This document shows positions 50,180-59,700 of a stretch of 64,000 bases of DNA, piece after piece. The DNA is from Bacteroidaceae bacterium (lineage in GTDB: Bacteria; Bacteroidota; Bacteroidia; Bacteroidales; Bacteroidaceae), in NCBI GenBank assembly GCA_024401275.1, contig JAKSLJ010000001.1, positions 124,001-188,000 of the forward strand. The letters are read 5' to 3'. The notes beneath the pieces were generated by a model. The model saw nothing but the letters and a program-made list of their open reading frames with translations. It did not search any database and was not told the origin of the DNA. Numbering within the stretch: position 1 is the stretch's first letter; each line of letters starts with the position of its first letter. The position numbers and the translations under genes were made by a program.

Positions 50180-50211
50180 TTTGATTTGTTCGGAAAATAG
50201 TTGTAATTTTG
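50180..50211 (+). promoter_or_regulatory. Promoter of the gene at 50363
   Basis: TTTG (50180-50183), a 20-base spacer and TAATTTTG (50204-50211). The start codon is 151 bases downstream, and the leader holds a 23-bp tandem repeat. Confidence 0.7.
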
Positions 50212-50231
50212 CAGAAAATATGTAGTGGCAT

Positions 50232-50311
50232 GATTTGCAATTTAGCTTTTGCAAGATTTGCAATTGAGCTTTTGCAAGATTCGCATTTGAGCTTTTGCAA
50301 GATTCGCATTT
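50232..50311. repeat. 23-bp tandem repeat in the leader of the gene at 50363
   Basis: Three full copies (50232-50254, 50255-50277, 50278-50300) and a partial fourth share GATTTGCA or GATTCGCA followed by TTGAGCTTTTGCAA. They lie between the promoter and the start codon. Confidence 0.85.
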
Positions 50312-50362
50312 GTGATTCAGTTGCAGGTCAGACCATTTACGATGAATTAAATTACTGATATA

Positions 50363-51454
50363 ATGAAGAAAAAAGTCCTTTTGGTTATACTATTTATACT
50401 AATATCATTTGCCCTTTTCTCGTTCGCATTCTGGAGAGTCTCAGATATGCTGTGTTATGCAGAGGGTTGGAACACCTTTTACTACAATGAACATTATATC
50501 ATGGATAGCATAAGGTCGGGTATGATGACATCGCTGATAGAGGGATTTTTTCTGCAATTTTTCCACAAGCCTCTTCATGGAGTTATTTTAATGTCATTGT
50601 TGTTTATAGCCTTGGAGGCTATTCTCCTTGTTTCTTTTCGCAAAATTAAAGTCAAGCTGCTAGGCTACGTTATCCCTTTTGCCATTACGACTTTCCTGGT
50701 TATCTGCACAGCCAGTTCACTAAGCAAATCAAGCTTCCTGACTGTTCTGGGCTTAGGGGGAGCAAATGAAACGGCAACAATGGTATATGAGCAACTGAGT
50801 TGCAAGGAACGTGACATGGATTGGGACGGTATTCTGGAACTGGAAGCTTCACGCATGCCAGAAGCTAATCTCCTTAATCAGAACATTCTCAATATGGCTA
50901 TGGCAGAAAAGGGAATGCTGCACGAGCATCTCTATGACAATCCATGCGGCGACATCAACAGTATATATGTCAACGATGTGCAGTCTGAATATGTCGCTGC
51001 CTTGCTGAGCGATATATACTACTCTATGGGGCACATGGCACAGGCGCAACGCTATGCCTTTGAAGCTAATGAGAAGATGGACAACAAGTCTCCTAGACTA
51101 CTGCAACGACTGATAAAGACTAACATTATTTATGGACAATATGGAGTGGCGCGAAAATACTTGCGAAAACTTTCTGATGCAATATATTATGAAGAATGGT
51201 GCGAGCATTATGGCAAACTGCTTGATGATGCTTCGGTGAAAGCCGACAAGGAACTTGGCGAGAAGCGCCTGTGCCTAAATATAAAGAACAAGTTTTCCGG
51301 CTTTAATGGCTTGGATAAAGACCTGCTGATGGTAGCGCGTGCCACAAAAGGACACAAGCAGAGTCGGACGACAGTGCAATATCTCAGCGCTCTGTACCGT
51401 CTGGCAGGCTACAAAGAAGAATATCAATCTCTCCTGAAGGAGTTCGAACTTTAA
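50363..51454 (+). CDS. Membrane protein with periplasmic TPR-like helical domain
   Basis: The 363-residue protein has three N-terminal membrane segments (about 5-24, 72-92, 98-118, after 'KVLLVILFILISFALFSFAF'). The remainder is helical with TPR-like pairs ('VAALLSDIYYSMGHMAQAQRYAFEANE', 'IIYGQYGVARKYLRKLSDA'). It may correspond to the DUF6057 family of Bacteroidota, which I recall lying next to PD40 proteins, but this match is from memory. The next gene, 26 bases away, is such a protein, so the two may work together in the envelope. Function unknown. Confidence 0.7.
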   Translation: MKKKVLLVILFILISFALFSFAFWRVSDMLCYAEGWNTFYYNEHYIMDSIRSGMMTSLIEGFFLQFFHKPLHGVILMSLLFIALEAILLVSFRKIKVKLLGYVIPFAITTFLVICTASSLSKSSFLTVLGLGGANETATMVYEQLSCKERDMDWDGILELEASRMPEANLLNQNILNMAMAEKGMLHEHLYDNPCGDINSIYVNDVQSEYVAALLSDIYYSMGHMAQAQRYAFEANEKMDNKSPRLLQRLIKTNIIYGQYGVARKYLRKLSDAIYYEEWCEHYGKLLDDASVKADKELGEKRLCLNIKNKFSGFNGLDKDLLMVARATKGHKQSRTTVQYLSALYRLAGYKEEYQSLLKEFEL

Positions 51455-51480
51455 TGCGTAATGATTAGAAACAAAAACAA

Positions 51481-52983
51481 ATGAAATCAATAATCCAGAC
51501 CCTTTTTCTTCCTTTTAGCACTCCCCTCCTGTGGAGGGGGTGGGGGAGGTCGTGTTTCTTCTTGCTTCTCCTTGCTTCCTGTTCGCTTCAAGATGAACAG
51601 GCGGCAAAACTCAACCGTAAGGCTGTTATTTTCCCAGACTATACAGAGACAACCTTGCCATGCAATATGGCAGCCCCTACGTTTGCTTCCAAAGACTCTG
51701 AGACGCTAAGCGATTTGCAGGCTGTTTTCAGTGCTGGAAAATGCCAGGTAGTAGTAGGCAGCAACGGAGAAGAAGGCTTCTGCATCGACCCGTCTGACTG
51801 GAAGGAACTCATCAACGAGTCAATGTCAAAGTCAGAGTCAATGTCAAAGTCCGCCAATGTAAGGAGAGGATTTGGCTTTCCGCTTCGCGCCGCCGAGCAA
51901 AACCTTCCGAGCCGAGAGTCAAAAGTCATGGTCAAAATCCAGGGCAAGAAGAACGGTGCTTGGGTGGAATATGATCCTTTCTGCATAACCATTTCTCCTG
52001 ATTCCATCGATTCTCATCTGGCTTATCGTCTGATAGAACCAGGCTACGAGGTGTGGGGCAAGATGGGTATTTATGAGCGAGACCTGGAAAGTTACGAGGA
52101 AAAACCTATTGTTACAAATGGCGGGGCTAACGGTGGTTGCGTAAACTGTCATTCATTCTGCAACTACGACCGTAATAAGATGTTGTATCATAAACGCCTT
52201 GAAGATCCTGGAACATATTTCTTTGATGGCAAGGAAACCAAGAGTATTGCGCCATCTCCCTCATTTGTATATCCTTCGTGGCATCCAGAAGGCAAGCTTG
52301 TTGCTTTCTCTACAAATAAAACGAAACAGGCTTTCCATACCGTTTCCCGCAACCGTATAGAGGTCTTCGACTATGATTCTGATATTATTGTCTATGATAC
52401 GGAAACGGATGAGACGATTACCTGTCCCGAAATCCATTCCCCTGGCGTCTTTGAGACATTCCCGTCTTGGGCTCCTGATGGTAAAAAGTTGTATTATTGC
52501 TCTGCTGACAGCGTAACTATACCAGACGAATACGACAAGGTGCGTTATTCGTTGTGTAGCATTGATTTTGATGCTAAGAGCAAGGCATTTGGCAGTAATG
52601 TTGACACATTATATAATATAAAGAGCGTATCTTTTCCGCAAGTGTCTCCGGATAATAAGTATTTGATGTTCACTCTTGCAGCGTATGGCACGTTCTCCAT
52701 TTGGCATAAGGATGCCGATTTGTATCTGTTGGATCTATCTACCCGCGAGGTTAGGAGCATAAGCGAGTTGAACAGCAATGATGTTGAGAGTTACCATTGC
52801 TGGTCAAGCAACGGCAAGTGGGTGGTTTTCTCTACTCGTCGTGAAGACGGTCTTTACACTCGCTCATACTTCTCTCATTTTGAGAATGGCAAATTCAGTA
52901 AGCCTTTTGCTATGCCGCAGATTGACGCAGACTTTACCAACAGGTTGATGAAATCATACAATAGGCCAGAGTTCTTCAAGTAA
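51481..52983 (+). CDS. Lipoprotein with PD40/TolB-like beta-propeller and a CXXCH motif
   Basis: The 500-residue protein has a hydrophobic signal ending in the lipobox 'LLLLASC' (Cys near 33). The n-region contains 'STPLLWRGWGRS', which is the translation of a C-rich repeat. Residues about 108-140 contain an 18-bp-repeat derived 'SMSKSESMSKS'. 'GGCVNCHSFCNYDRNKM' has a CXXCH heme-c motif at about 221-225, and from about 255 there are WD40-like PD40 repeats ('YPSWHPEGKLVAFSTN', 'FPSWAPDGKKLYYCS', 'FPQVSPDNKYLMFTLAAYG', 'YHCWSSNGKWVVFSTRRED'). It is an envelope lipoprotein, possibly a c-type cytochrome; role unknown. Confidence 0.75.
   Translation: MKSIIQTLFLPFSTPLLWRGWGRSCFFLLLLASCSLQDEQAAKLNRKAVIFPDYTETTLPCNMAAPTFASKDSETLSDLQAVFSAGKCQVVVGSNGEEGFCIDPSDWKELINESMSKSESMSKSANVRRGFGFPLRAAEQNLPSRESKVMVKIQGKKNGAWVEYDPFCITISPDSIDSHLAYRLIEPGYEVWGKMGIYERDLESYEEKPIVTNGGANGGCVNCHSFCNYDRNKMLYHKRLEDPGTYFFDGKETKSIAPSPSFVYPSWHPEGKLVAFSTNKTKQAFHTVSRNRIEVFDYDSDIIVYDTETDETITCPEIHSPGVFETFPSWAPDGKKLYYCSADSVTIPDEYDKVRYSLCSIDFDAKSKAFGSNVDTLYNIKSVSFPQVSPDNKYLMFTLAAYGTFSIWHKDADLYLLDLSTREVRSISELNSNDVESYHCWSSNGKWVVFSTRREDGLYTRSYFSHFENGKFSKPFAMPQIDADFTNRLMKSYNRPEFFK
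51516..51557. repeat. C-rich palindromic repeat inside the lipoprotein signal-peptide region
   Basis: GCACTCCCCTCCTGTGGAGG followed by GGGTGGGGGAGGTCG is in frame in the n-region of the signal peptide. Confidence 0.7.
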
Positions 52984-53007
52984 TTTTATTCAGTCTAACA
53001 ATAATCA

Positions 53008-54561
53008 TCAACCGACAATCCACTTTTCTATGTTGCGAGTATTGCTATCGAAGTTCATGCCGATGCGGATGATTTGTCTTCCTGTGGTGTCAAATGGCAA
53101 TGTATAGTGCTTGTCTTCTATCTGTGCCAACGCTTCTTCTGCTGTTCCGTCAAGTTTGAATTCCATAACATAGCAAAACTGAGGCGACTGTAGCACAAGG
53201 TCTATGCGTCCTTCGCTGGTATGATACTCTGCTTGTACGTAGAATCCCAATAGTTTGAACAACAACCAAATAACATTCTGGTAGTGATTCTCCAGATTCT
53301 TTACCAGTTCGTATGGAGTATCGGCAAAGAGAGAGCGTAAACGCTTGAGGAATTGCTCGGTATTGCCATTGCGCACATCCAGAACAAAATTCTTCACATC
53401 AAAGGCAGTCTGATCCTTACGTCGGGAAGTATAGCAAGGCAAGAGGAATTTTGTGAAACCTTCTTCCACCTCCTTATTTGGAAAACCGAGTGTATATACA
53501 TTGAACTCAGGATCGAAGTCCTTAATCGTAAGATAGCCACTCTGGTAAATCACCGGAATTGGATTCGTGCTGTTCGCATCAACGCTATTGAGAGTCTCGT
53601 CGTCCGTCTCTACCCGTGACATCTTCTCAAGATTGTAGTCGTGCATCTGTAGAAGATCAACGAGATATGTTGGTGTGCCTGTCTCAAACCAGTAGCTGCG
53701 GAGCTCATATTTGTTCAAAGCATTCAGCAGGCTGAACGGATTATACATTCCTTTGCCCTTAGGATGGAAATGATAACCATCATACTTCTTGCGAAGTTCT
53801 GCTACCGATTCCTCAAATGTATGTCTTTGATATTCAGACAAAGCTTCAATACTTGGTTGGAAGCAGGAGAGAAGTTCTTCTTCCGTAACACCGCAAATAT
53901 CATAGTAAGGCAATGACATTGAGATGTCGTTAAGATGGTTCAAATCGCTGAATACGCTAACTTTGCCAAACTTCGTGACACCTGTCAGCATGGCAAACTT
54001 GATGCATCCGTCCATAGACTTCAATGCACCATAAAACCCCTTCAGTATTCCGCGATATTGTTCTTGCAGTTCGTCGTTGCCTATAGCTTGAAGCAAAGGC
54101 TTATCATACTCGTCAACAAGAATCACCACTCGCTGACCGGTCTTCTCGTAAGCACGACGTATCACACCTTCAAAGCGCTGACCGAGCATCTTCTCGTTTG
54201 GATTAACGCCATACAATGCCTCAGCATTAGAAAGAAACAGGTTGAGGCGGCTTTCAAGTACTTCTGCACTATCATATTTCTCCGTATTCAGGTCAAGATG
54301 CAAGACAGGATGTTCCGTCCAGTCCTTTTCCAACTGCTCGATAGCAAGACCTTCGAAGAGATCTTCCTTACCTTGGAAATAAGCCTTTATCGTAGATATC
54401 AGCAAAGACTTGCCAAAACGACGTGGACGAGAGAGAAAGTAATAACTTCCTCCATTTACGAGGTTATAAACCAAACGAGTCTTATCCACGTAAAGGAATC
54501 CCTGTTTACGTAGTTTTTCAAAGTCCTGTATGCCTATCGGAAGTTTCTGAACTGCATCCAT
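53008..54561 (-). CDS. AAA-ATPase-like / PD-(D/E)XK nuclease-like protein
   Basis: The ATG at 54561 (MDAVQKLPIGIQDFEKLRK) is chosen because the longer TTG-started frame overlaps the promoter at 54589-54596. The 517-residue protein has the AAA-like head 'FLYVDKTRLVYNLVNGGSYYFLSRPRRFGKSLLIST' in short pieces and 'VVILVDEYDKPLLQAI' (Walker-B-like). The C-terminal PD-(D/E)XK-like part reads 'EYHTSEGRIDLVLQSPQFCYVMEFKLD', with D then E-x-K. It is from the same broad family as the 7244 gene, but of a different subgroup. Role unknown. Confidence 0.88.
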   Translation of the reverse strand: MDAVQKLPIGIQDFEKLRKQGFLYVDKTRLVYNLVNGGSYYFLSRPRRFGKSLLISTIKAYFQGKEDLFEGLAIEQLEKDWTEHPVLHLDLNTEKYDSAEVLESRLNLFLSNAEALYGVNPNEKMLGQRFEGVIRRAYEKTGQRVVILVDEYDKPLLQAIGNDELQEQYRGILKGFYGALKSMDGCIKFAMLTGVTKFGKVSVFSDLNHLNDISMSLPYYDICGVTEEELLSCFQPSIEALSEYQRHTFEESVAELRKKYDGYHFHPKGKGMYNPFSLLNALNKYELRSYWFETGTPTYLVDLLQMHDYNLEKMSRVETDDETLNSVDANSTNPIPVIYQSGYLTIKDFDPEFNVYTLGFPNKEVEEGFTKFLLPCYTSRRKDQTAFDVKNFVLDVRNGNTEQFLKRLRSLFADTPYELVKNLENHYQNVIWLLFKLLGFYVQAEYHTSEGRIDLVLQSPQFCYVMEFKLDGTAEEALAQIEDKHYTLPFDTTGRQIIRIGMNFDSNTRNIEKWIVG

Positions 54562-54588
54562 AGTGGTGAAATCATTGGTTTCGTGCTG

Positions 54589-54620
54589 CAAAGGTATATA
54601 TTTTAATTCTATCTTGCAAA
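54589..54620 (-). promoter_or_regulatory. Promoter of the AAA/PD-(D/E)XK gene at 53008-54561
   Basis: On the minus strand TTTG (54617-54620), a 20-base spacer and TACCTTTG (54589-54596). The start codon is 28 bases downstream, which rules out the longer reading frame. Confidence 0.75.
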
Positions 54621-54655
54621 TTTTTTCGTTAAATTTCTACTTTGCTATATAAAAG

Positions 54656-54683
54656 AATGGGCGCACCTTTTGGTGCGCCCATT
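54656..54683 (-). terminator. Terminator of the SusC1-SusD1 operon
   Basis: AATGGGCGCACC (54656-54667) pairs with GGTGCGCCCATT (54672-54683), a 12-bp stem with a 4-base loop. On the minus strand it is followed by CTTTTATA. Confidence 0.85.
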
Positions 54684-54723
54684 TAATGTTTATGTGTTTA
54701 GGATTAATAATCCTGATGTTGGA

Positions 54724-56766
54724 TTAGTAACCTTCGTTCTGAGTACATGCAGGGTTCTTAAGGATTTCATCCTCTGGGATAGGCATGAACATCTTCTCCA
54801 TCTTGAACTCGAAGTCGCGAGCAGTCTGCCACTGTGTGATAGTTGGAAGACCAACTGTTGGGAGAGAGTTCAGCTTATATACATGCTCAACGTGATCCTT
54901 AAGGAAGCCAGACTTGTGCATATCTGAACGGAGATAAGGCTCAGCAGAGAATTCCTTACGGCGCTCGTTGTTTACAGCAACCTTCCAAACCTCTGATTCG
55001 TAGCCCATATCAGCCTTAACCTTTGCGTAGTACTTCTGAGCATCTGGAACAGGTACAACCTTTGTGTTGAATGGGAAAGGATACTCCTTTACAGGCTGGA
55101 TAGCACCCTTACCGTCGCAGTCACCGCCTGAGAAGTTCTTATAGTACTCATAAACCTTCTGGTGGTGAGCAACGTACTTAGAGAGATCCTGACCAACCTC
55201 CATGTTACCGAATGCACGCTTACGGATGTCATTAACCAACTGCCATCCGAGAGTCTCCTTACCACCGCCAAGGCGGAAGCAGCACTCTGCGAGGTCAAGG
55301 TAAACGTTAGCAAGACGCTTGAAGTAAATGTGGTCTGGTGTCCAAAGTGCGTTTGTACCCCAGTCAGTACCACGACCGTTACGCCAGTGCTTTGAAGACC
55401 ATACTGTAGGAGCTGGGTCGCCTGATGACCAGTGGAAACCACACCAACCTACAAACTCCTGGTTGAATGGGTTGAAGCCGATAGGTGAGTGAAGGTCATA
55501 CTTACCGTTGTCACCCTCTGCGCTCATCTTGTAGTTATTATATACATCCATGTTGAAAACCCAATTTGGTTCCTCTTCAGTACCTAAGTTCTCGTAACCG
55601 CGGATGTACTTCTTGTTAGCATCAATCCATGCCTGAGTAGGAGTAACACGCTGTACCCACTTTGGGTGATCCTTACGCAACTCTGCAGGAACAGTAGCAG
55701 TTACCATAGAAGCGTCACGACGCTTGTCGAATGAGCCAGCATACTCAGGGTTCTCCTTATCGTCATCAAGGTAGTTCTCGAATGAGTCGTAGAGCTCCCA
55801 AGACATCTGGAATGTACCCCAAGCACCGTTTGAAGTAGGACCAAAGTAGAAACCAGTCCAACCACGTGCACCTGCGTTCTTAGTGTCATCCCATGAACCC
55901 CAGTCATCACCAGAGTTGAGAACGATCTGCCAAATAGCCTCATCTGGCCAAGCCTCTTCTGCATCATACAATGTAGAGAATGAAGGAGAGAGCTTGTAAG
56001 GACCATTCTTATAAACCTCGTAGAGAGCGTCATAAGCAGCCTGGTAGCAAGAATCTGCCTTCTCTGGGCAAGTGTAAGCCTTCCACATGTAAGCGTCGCC
56101 GAGGAATGTAAGAGCCATACCCTTTGTACAACGACCGTACTGTCCCTGGAATGGTTCCCAGTCAAGAAGTGCTGCAGCCTCCTTGAAGTCCTTGATTACG
56201 AAGTCCCACATCTCTGCGTAAGACTCAGCCTTAGGCTTAGTAGGAGTGTTCACGTAGTTCTCACCTGTGATGAGGAGAGGAACACGACCGAATGTGTTAG
56301 CGAGACCAAAGAACTGGAATCCACGGAGAGCCATAGCCTCACCCTTAAGGTGCTTCTTGACATTCTCTGAGATGTTCTCTGATGCCTCGAGACCTGCGAG
56401 GAAATCATTACAACGAGAAGCACAAGCGTAAGACTGCTTCCAGTAGTCGCGGAGCTGCTCGTTCTTAGCAGTCCATTTCTGAGTCATGAAGTCCTTATCC
56501 CAACCAGAAGCCTGAGAGTCCATTGTTGGGTGAAGACCGTTGAAGATCCAGTACTTGTATGGGTCGTCGTTCTTACCAGCACGGCGGTGAAGAAGATCGT
56601 AGCAACCTGTCATACCCTTGATGGCATTGTCATCGTTGGCAAACATCTGGTCGCCTTCAAGCATAGAATAGTGGGTCACATCGAGGAATTCTTCATTGTT
56701 ACATGAGCTCAAGCCGAAAGTGAGTGCTGCACCTGCGATAAGACCATATATTAAATTCTTTTTCAT
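54724..56766 (-). CDS. SusD-like glycan-binding lipoprotein (pair 1)
   Basis: The 680-residue protein has a lipoprotein signal ('AAALTFGLSSC'). The SusD/RagB fold is shown by 'LKGEAMALRGFQFFGLANTFGRVPLL', 'ALTFLGDAYMWKAYTCP', 'VYLDLAECCFRLGG', 'NDIRKRAFGN' and the C-terminal 'PIPEDEILKNPACTQNEGY'. SusD-like proteins bind oligosaccharides on the cell surface and close the SusC channel. Its Trp and Tyr rich composition fits glycan binding, but the sugar cannot be named. It follows SusC1 by 22 bases. Confidence 0.93.
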   Translation of the reverse strand: MKKNLIYGLIAGAALTFGLSSCNNEEFLDVTHYSMLEGDQMFANDDNAIKGMTGCYDLLHRRAGKNDDPYKYWIFNGLHPTMDSQASGWDKDFMTQKWTAKNEQLRDYWKQSYACASRCNDFLAGLEASENISENVKKHLKGEAMALRGFQFFGLANTFGRVPLLITGENYVNTPTKPKAESYAEMWDFVIKDFKEAAALLDWEPFQGQYGRCTKGMALTFLGDAYMWKAYTCPEKADSCYQAAYDALYEVYKNGPYKLSPSFSTLYDAEEAWPDEAIWQIVLNSGDDWGSWDDTKNAGARGWTGFYFGPTSNGAWGTFQMSWELYDSFENYLDDDKENPEYAGSFDKRRDASMVTATVPAELRKDHPKWVQRVTPTQAWIDANKKYIRGYENLGTEEEPNWVFNMDVYNNYKMSAEGDNGKYDLHSPIGFNPFNQEFVGWCGFHWSSGDPAPTVWSSKHWRNGRGTDWGTNALWTPDHIYFKRLANVYLDLAECCFRLGGGKETLGWQLVNDIRKRAFGNMEVGQDLSKYVAHHQKVYEYYKNFSGGDCDGKGAIQPVKEYPFPFNTKVVPVPDAQKYYAKVKADMGYESEVWKVAVNNERRKEFSAEPYLRSDMHKSGFLKDHVEHVYKLNSLPTVGLPTITQWQTARDFEFKMEKMFMPIPEDEILKNPACTQNEGY

Positions 56767-56788
56767 AATATACTATAATAATGAGTTT

Positions 56789-59700
56789 TTAGAATGTTAC
56801 GTTGATACCTGCTGCGTAAGTACGTGGCATTGGATAACGGCCAGTATCAAGACCTGTATAGAGAACTGAACCCTGACCACACTCAGGATCACCATACTTG
56901 TTGTATGGAGAGATGCAGAGGAGGTTCTGGATAGCTACGTAGATACGAGCATTCTGAATCATACACTTCTTGGCGATAGTCTTTGGAAGAGTGTAACCAA
57001 CCTGGAGGTTAGAGATCTTGAGGAAGTTGCCATTCTTAACCCATGCATCGCTAGCGCGCATGTTGTAGTTCTCATCGATGATAGAGAGGCGAGCCTCAGT
57101 ACCGTTAGGGTTAGATGGTGACCATGCATTCTTAGCAGCCTCAGCGAGGATGTTTGGAGTACAGCCGTCATCAGAAGAGAACATGTTAGAAAGACGCATT
57201 GCAGAGTAAGAGAAGATCTTTTGGCCAAGTACACCGTGCATCTGAACAGAGAAGTCAAAGTTCTTGTACTGAGCACCGAGAGTAAGACCATAGTTGAGAG
57301 CTGGGAAACCGTTGCCAAGAATGTCCATATCGCTTTCGTTGAGGACACCATCTGCACCGAGGTCATCACCGACCTTCTTTGCCAAGCCCTTATCCACATC
57401 TTCCTGTGTTGCCTTCTTACCTGCGATATCCTTGTAGAGGTAGTCACCCATCTTAGCAGCTGTCTGACCCTGAGCGTGAGCCTTGTCGAGGTCAGCCTGA
57501 GTTGTGATGATCTTTTCTACGCGGTAGCCATAGAATGAACCTACAGCCTCGCCTTCGCGGCAGATAGAGTGGTTGCCCCAGTGATAACCGTCAGCAGCAC
57601 CGACAGCACCAGTGTTAGAACCGTCACCTGTTGGGTTAGCGTTTGAAGAAGAGTCAGAGTTTGTATTGAACACATCGTCACCCATCTTGTTAACCTTGTT
57701 TGTAAGAGTAGAACCAGTCAGTGTAGCGCTGAATGAGAAGTCCTTGTTTACGCGGTGGTTGTAAGATGCCATGAACTCGAGACCCTTGTTCTCAATCTCA
57801 CCATAGTTAGTGTAGATCTGGTCGTAACCAGAAGTAGCACGAATCTGACGGTAGAGGAGGAGGTCCTTAGATTTACGTACGAAGTAGTCGATGCTTACGT
57901 TAAGTTCGCCGTTGAGGAAACCTGCGTCAACACCGATGTTGAGCTGCTCGTTAGTCTCCCACTTGAGGTTTGTATCCTTGAGAACTGGGTAGTAACCCTT
58001 GATTACGTTAGGAGTACCTGTACCAAGACCCATTGCAGCGCCCTGGTTGTAGTAAACATACATACCGTCAACGTTAAGACCAGTTACTGCGAGGTCTGTT
58101 TCACCACCTGAGTTACCTGTCTGACCCCAACCAGCACGGAGCTTGAGGTTAGAGACAACATTCTGGTTCTGCATGAATGGTTCTTCAGAAACACGCCAAC
58201 CAGCAGCTACTGAAGGGAATGTACCCCAACGGTTACCAGTACCGAAGTTAGAAGAACCGTCACGACGTACAGTAGCAGTAAAGAGGTAACGATCCATGAG
58301 AGAGTAGTTGATACGACCGAAGTAAGAGATGTTATGTACTTCAAGGTTGAGAGAACCAGAACCAGTACGCTCTGTTGGCTTTGTAGTAAGGCCGATATCA
58401 CGGTTGTCTGGAGACTCGAAGCCGAGAGCACGAGCAGAAGCCCACTGACCATACCTGCGAGAAACTTCGTTACCGAGCATCACTGTGAGGTTGTGGATGT
58501 CGTTAGACCAGTTGTAAGTAAGAGTGTTCTGGATGTCGAGAGTCTGGCTTTCACCGTTGCTGAGGTTGAACTCATACTCGTTACCGTTACGTGGAGCATA
58601 GTAAGCATCACCTACACCGCCACCACCAGCAAGACCGTTGATAAGGTTGATGTACTGACCGTTAACGATGTTGAAACGCTGAGTGTAGATACCACCAGTG
58701 AAGTTGTTAGAAGAGTTAGAGTTGTAGTCGTAAGAAACGAGAGTCTTCCACTCGAGGCCCTTAACAGGCTTGATAGTCATGTAAGCAGAAGCAAGAGCAC
58801 GGTTTGTGCGGTTGCGTGGATTGTTCTCCATCTGCTTTGCGTACATGTTACCGAGAGTTGTGCCCCAGAAACCATCGTTGAAGTTCTTACCACCAGGAAC
58901 TTCACCGTATGTACCGTCAGGGTTAACTACGTTTGGAGAAACGTGTGTACCTGCAGGAACACCAGCATAAGTGATGTTTTCGCTAGTGATGAAGTCCATA
59001 GAAGGACAAGCGAAAGCATAGTCACGGAGAGAAGAAAGGTTACCGAAGTTACCTACAGACGTGTTAGAGCCATGAGAATCTGAGTGGATGAAGTTTACAT
59101 CAACACCGAAACCGAGGTAGTCATTGATCTGAGTATTAGCGTTAGCGCGAGCTGTGATACGCTGGTAGTCAGAGTTGATAACGAGACCTTCGTTGCGGAG
59201 GAAACCGATAGAAGCGTTGTACTGTGACTTGTCGTTACCACCAGAAGTAGAAACGCTGTAGTTCTGACGGAGAGCTGCACGTGTCATCTGATCCTGCCAG
59301 TCGATAGCCTTACGCTTGCCGTCATAAGCAGCAGTCCAGATAGGGTTCCACATAATAGCATTACCACTCTTATCAACCTGACCATCGTTTACGCGAGCCT
59401 GACGGAGGTTAGCTGCATACTGGTCAACAGAGCAAACGTCGAGGTGGTATGGCAATGTTGCGATACCGAAGTCGGCAGCAACGTTTACAGCAGAATGACC
59501 CTTCTTACCGTGCTTAGTAGTGATCATGATCACACCATTAGCACCAGCAGAACCATAGATAGCTGTAGCAGAAGCGTCCTTGAGGATGTCGATAGTCTCG
59601 ATATCAGAAGGAGCGATGAAGTCAGCGTTAGTACCTACCTGGATACCGTCAACAACGTAGAGAGGAGCGGCAGAACCGTTGATGGTAGCGACACCACGGA

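Noticed and set aside
54562..54591. TTG-started extension of the AAA/PD-(D/E)XK protein
   Set aside because: It overlaps the TACCTTTG promoter element.
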